From positions 1 through 8,816 of the forward strand of contig JALSTC010000656.1 of NCBI GenBank assembly GCA_026983935.1: a DNA stretch of 8,816 nt, written 5' to 3'. The notes under the pieces are model-generated. The model ran no database searches, was not told where the DNA came from, and saw only the letters and a program-made list of their open reading frames with translations. This DNA comes from Ardenticatenia bacterium (lineage in GTDB: Bacteria; Chloroflexota; Anaerolineae; Aggregatilineales; Ch27). The number at the start of each line of letters is the position of its first letter. Within the stretch, counting starts at the first letter, position 1. Below are positions 6,468-8,816 of the stretch, piece by piece. The position numbers were made by a program, and so were the translations under genes.

Positions 6468-7391
6468 ATGTTTCTCCCCAGTTTCTACAATCCGGATAAG
6501 GTCGGCACATTGTATACCCCGGACACGGCTGGCGCAGTTGCAGCGGGCCAGGCAGCGCAACTGCCGCCCGCAGCGGAAGATAAGCACCGCGTCTTGCTGC
6601 TGCTGGTTGACCCACAGGTTGATTTTATCCATCCCGACGGCGCGCTCAGCGTCCCTGGCGCAGTAGAAGATACCCGCCGCACCGTCGAATGGATTTACCG
6701 CAATGCCAGGCAAATCACCACAATCGCGGCATCGCTGGACAGCCACCTGCCGATTCAGATTTTCTATCCGACATGGTGGGCTGACCCACAGGGCCAGCAT
6801 CCGGCCCCTTTCACCCTGATCACGGCGGAGGATGTGCATAATGGCCGCTGGCAGCCATTGCTGGAACCGGAATGGTCTATCCAGTATGTGGAGGCTCTTG
6901 AAAAAGACGCCAAGAAGGTGCTCACCATCTGGCCTTACCACACCATGATCGGCACGCCCGGTCACGCCATCACCCCCGCGCTCTACGAAGCCATCGCTTA
7001 CCATTCAAGCGCACGGAATATACAGCCGATATTCCTCAGCAAAGGCTCAATCGCCAAAACAGAGCACTATTCCATCCTTGAGCCGGAGGTCAAGGTGCCG
7101 GATGAGCCGCTGGGCGATCTGAATACCCAATTTCTGGACATGCTTGCTACATATGACCGCGTCTATATCGCCGGACAGGCCAAGAGTCACTGTGTGTTGG
7201 AAACCACCACATCGATCATGCGCTACTTCCGTGGACGGTCAGATGTCATTGGTCGGCTGCGACTGCTGATAGACTGCACATCTTCTGTTGTTCACCCGGA
7301 AATCGACTTCGAGGCAATTGCCAACAAAGTCCTGAGCCAGTACGCTGAAGACGGTCTGCGTCTGGTGCGCGCTGATGATCCTGTGGATTGA
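6468..7391 (+). CDS. Isochorismatase/nicotinamidase-fold cysteine hydrolase, substrate unknown
   Basis: This 307-residue protein, from the ATG after GGAGG, belongs to the cysteine hydrolases that cleave amides such as nicotinamide, or related C-N bonds. The expected triad is present: D48 in LVDPQVDF, K192 in LSKG and C242 in KSHCV. A metal site like that of nicotinamidase is suggested by D91 and H93 (LDSH) with H158 in WPYH, and IGTPGHA (161-167) matches the WPxH...GTxGA pattern. SKGSIAKTEHYS (191-202) aligns with the KGxxxxxDSYS region of nicotinamidases. It is much longer than simple nicotinamidases (about 180-220 residues), with some 40 extra N-terminal residues and long inserts around 95-155. 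Nicotinamidase is therefore possible, but another amide or ureido substrate is equally open. It sits between a dipeptide epimerase and an amino acid ABC importer, which hints at amide or peptide-derivative catabolism. No signal peptide is seen, so it is probably cytoplasmic. Confidence 0.82.
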   Translation: MFLPSFYNPDKVGTLYTPDTAGAVAAGQAAQLPPAAEDKHRVLLLLVDPQVDFIHPDGALSVPGAVEDTRRTVEWIYRNARQITTIAASLDSHLPIQIFYPTWWADPQGQHPAPFTLITAEDVHNGRWQPLLEPEWSIQYVEALEKDAKKVLTIWPYHTMIGTPGHAITPALYEAIAYHSSARNIQPIFLSKGSIAKTEHYSILEPEVKVPDEPLGDLNTQFLDMLATYDRVYIAGQAKSHCVLETTTSIMRYFRGRSDVIGRLRLLIDCTSSVVHPEIDFEAIANKVLSQYAEDGLRLVRADDPVD

Positions 7392-7495
7392 GTCTGAACG
7401 AATTCAGTCAGTTTCTCATGTGTGTCTGCTGCCGAGTGATGGTAACATAGAGCACATACACGCGCCGCCAGCGTATCCGGCGCCTTCAACATTTT

Positions 7496-7502
7496 AAGGA
7501 GG
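7496..7502 (+). promoter_or_regulatory. Near-ideal ribosome-binding site of the binding-protein gene
   Basis: AAGGAGG with a seven-base A/T-only spacer before the ATG at 7510 is close to the ideal Shine-Dalgarno and is the strongest in the window. It fits high expression of a solute-binding protein. I see no convincing promoter in the 118-base gap (7392-7509), so the gene may be read from the epimerase promoter or from one I cannot recognise. Confidence 0.75.
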
Positions 7503-7509
7503 AAATTTA

Positions 7510-8340
7510 ATGTCCCGTAAATCCCATTTTATGGCACTGCTGTTGGCTGTCACGCTGATTATCATCGCCATGCCGCGTCCCACCGCCGTCGACGCCCAGT
7601 GGGGTGAGCTGCCGGACCTCGGCGGGCGCGTGATACAGGCCGTGACGGAAAACGCCTTCATCCCGCTGAACTTCGAAGACCCGGTCACCGGTAAGGCCGT
7701 CGGCTGGGAATATGACGCCGTCGAAGAGATGTGCCGTCGGCTGAACTGCACCGTCGAATGGAACCTGATCAGCTTCGACGCCATGATCCAGGCCGTCGGC
7801 GACGGCCAGTTCGACATCGGCATGGACGGCATCACCATCCGTGAGGACCGTGACGAAATCGTTGACTTCTCCGACCCCTACATGACCATGGAGCAGTACC
7901 TCCTCGTCCGTGCCGATGAAGACCGCTTCACCAACGCCGAGGAGTTCGCCGCCAACCCCGACCTGCTCATCGGCGCTCAGCCCGGCACCACCCCCTTCTA
8001 CACCGCCGTCTACGACGTCCTGGATGGGGATGAGAACAACCCGCGCATCGTGCTCTTCGAAAACTTCGGGGCCACCGTGCAGGCACTCCTCGCGGGCGAT
8101 GTGGACGCCGTCATCATGGACGCCGTCTCCAGCAGGGGCTACATCGGCGCTTCTGAAGGTGCGCTCAAGCTCACTGGCGATGCGCTCGTCACCGAGGACT
8201 TCGGGTTTATCTTCCCCAACGGATCCGAACTGGTCGAGCCTTTCAATGCTGCCCTGGCGTCTCTGCGTGCCGATGGCTACGTTGACTATCTCAACAACAA
8301 GTGGTTCATCCTCTACGATCCAAGCGCGGCGCTGAATTAG
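7510..8340 (+). CDS. Secreted amino acid-binding protein of an ABC importer (SBP family 3)
   Basis: This 276-residue extracytoplasmic receptor delivers a polar amino acid to the permease encoded downstream. Residues 1-29 are a Sec signal peptide: a basic start (SRKSH), a hydrophobic core (MALLLAVTLIIIAM) and a likely cut after AVDA before Q30. There is no lipobox cysteine, so it is predicted to be released rather than lipid-anchored. Lobe marks are AFIPLNFED (49-57), the family signature DIGMDGITI...R114...VDFSDPY (102-124), where R114 should bind the ligand carboxylate, QPGTT (157-161), and D204 in VIMDA, which should bind the amino group. These define an alpha-amino acid pocket; the side-chain preference is not readable. 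Codons end in C far more often (GCC, CTC, GTC, TTC, GAC) than in the neighbouring genes, as expected for a highly expressed or acquired gene. The start is fixed by an excellent AAGGAGG seven bases upstream. Confidence 0.93.
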   Translation: MSRKSHFMALLLAVTLIIIAMPRPTAVDAQWGELPDLGGRVIQAVTENAFIPLNFEDPVTGKAVGWEYDAVEEMCRRLNCTVEWNLISFDAMIQAVGDGQFDIGMDGITIREDRDEIVDFSDPYMTMEQYLLVRADEDRFTNAEEFAANPDLLIGAQPGTTPFYTAVYDVLDGDENNPRIVLFENFGATVQALLAGDVDAVIMDAVSSRGYIGASEGALKLTGDALVTEDFGFIFPNGSELVEPFNAALASLRADGYVDYLNNKWFILYDPSAALN

Positions 8341-8368
8341 CGATGGCTCGCATAACGGAATAAGCACC

Positions 8369-8404
8369 AATGAGGTGCGTTGCCCAACAGCGGCGCACCT
8401 CATT
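8369..8404 (+). other. Intercistronic hairpin between binding protein and permease
   Basis: AATGAGGTGCG (8369-8379) and CGCACCTCATT (8394-8404) form a perfect 11-bp stem with a 14-base loop, followed by only two further T residues. It sits 28 bases after the binding-protein stop and 24 before the permease start. It is too weak in T residues to be a full terminator. The usual role of such hairpins is partial termination, or protection of the upstream message, so that more binding protein than permease is made. Confidence 0.7.
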
Positions 8405-8428
8405 TTGATCTCGAAAGGATATCCTAAC

Positions 8429-8816
8429 ATGACGACGCCGAAGCAGTCCGAGTCCATTCTCGGACAATCGCGTGCGCTGCCAATTACAGACCGGCTGGCA
8501 CGGCTCCCCTGGTGGCTGCTGATCGCAGTCCTGCTGGCCATTCTCATCATATGGTCGGCGACCACCAGTGAAGCGTATCAGGTGATCTTTGACCGTTTGA
8601 AGGATGGAATCGGGATCACGATTTATGTCACCCTTATTGCCTACGGGCTGGCGTTAATTCTAGGCCTGCTGATCGGGCTTGCAAGGGTCTCCAGCAATCG
8701 CATTATCTATCAAATCTCTACGTTCTATGTGGAAATCATTCGCGGCGTGCCGATGCTGGTGCTGCTCTACTACATCGCCTTTGTCATGGGGCCAGCCATC
8801 GTCAATCTGATCAATA
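8429..8816 (+). CDS. Polar amino acid ABC transporter permease (N-terminal part)
   Basis: This is the first 129 codons of an inner-membrane permease that runs off the window edge. The ATG follows AAAGGA (8414-8419) at a nine-base spacing. After a polar cytoplasmic start of about 26 residues comes a membrane segment (WWLLIAVLLAILIIW, about 28-42). An amphipathic stretch (YQVIFDRLKDGIGITIYVT) follows, then further membrane segments (LIAYGLALILGLLIGLA and MLVLLYYIAFVM). DGIGITIYVTL and YVEIIRGVPMLVLLYYI match the HisM/GlnP family signature at the start of the permease domain, where RGTP or RGVP is typical. It is the partner of the secreted binding protein encoded just upstream. The ATPase subunit would be expected next, beyond the window. 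Confidence 0.92.
   Translation, partial: MTTPKQSESILGQSRALPITDRLARLPWWLLIAVLLAILIIWSATTSEAYQVIFDRLKDGIGITIYVTLIAYGLALILGLLIGLARVSSNRIIYQISTFYVEIIRGVPMLVLLYYIAFVMGPAIVNLIN

Noticed and set aside
6393..7004. Minus-strand open frame opposite the cysteine hydrolase
   Set aside because: It is a shadow of a gene with an intact catalytic triad and a good Shine-Dalgarno.
7394..7407. CTGAA-CGAA-TTCAG hairpin just after the hydrolase stop as a terminator
   Set aside because: It has only five base pairs and no T-run follows; unlikely to stop transcription.
7462..7483. GCGCCG/CGGCGC stem before the binding-protein gene as a leader element
   Set aside because: A six-bp stem with a ten-base loop in GC-rich sequence, not overlapping the ribosome-binding site; within chance expectation.
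7507..8565. Long open frame on the minus strand (352 codons) opposite the binding-protein gene
   Set aside because: It is antisense to a gene with clear family motifs and signal peptide, has no recognisable domain, and is explained by the C-ending codon bias of the real gene.

Overview
The window is a moderately GC-rich, densely coded bacterial chromosomal segment of ordinary metabolic and transport genes. I see no mobile element, CRISPR array, tRNA or rRNA. The mix of a stand-alone trehalose synthase after a sugar ABC permease, a two-subunit class I fumarase, an aspartase-type lyase, a dipeptide epimerase and a polar amino acid ABC system would suit a free-living heterotroph such as a member of Chloroflexota. 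That placement is an inference from gene content and protein style only, and no marker gene supports it.

Layout. 1-334 (+) is the C-terminal end of a MalG-type sugar ABC permease, followed by an intrinsic terminator (384-421). 446-2047 (+) is trehalose synthase. The next block is on the minus strand and converges on it. Read in transcription order, it holds the class I fumarase alpha subunit (5189-4320), the beta subunit (4305-3688), a very strong terminator (3656-3605), and an aspartase/fumarase-superfamily enzyme that looks more like aspartase (3543-2110). A 193-base divergent region (5190-5382) with a consensus -10 box separates this block from a plus-strand run. That run holds a dipeptide epimerase (5383-6399), an isochorismatase/nicotinamidase-fold cysteine hydrolase (6468-7391), a secreted amino acid-binding protein (7510-8340) and the start of its ABC permease (8429 to the window edge).

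How the genes may work together. The left part is sugar uptake plus maltose/trehalose interconversion. The middle part can convert aspartate to fumarate (aspartase) and fumarate to malate (class I fumarase), feeding amino acid carbon into the TCA cycle. The right part looks like uptake and processing of amino acids or small peptides: the epimerase changes the stereochemistry of dipeptides, the hydrolase probably cleaves an amide of unknown identity, and the ABC system imports polar amino acids. Middle and right parts share one divergent control region, so co-regulated amino acid or peptide catabolism is plausible but not shown.

There is no clear new defence, mobile or exotic system here. The points most worth a second look are the unusually long cysteine hydrolase beside the epimerase, the aspartase-fumarase pairing, the hairpins placed at gene junctions, and the distinct codon style of the binding-protein gene. 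No gene-free stretch exceeds about 200 bases.
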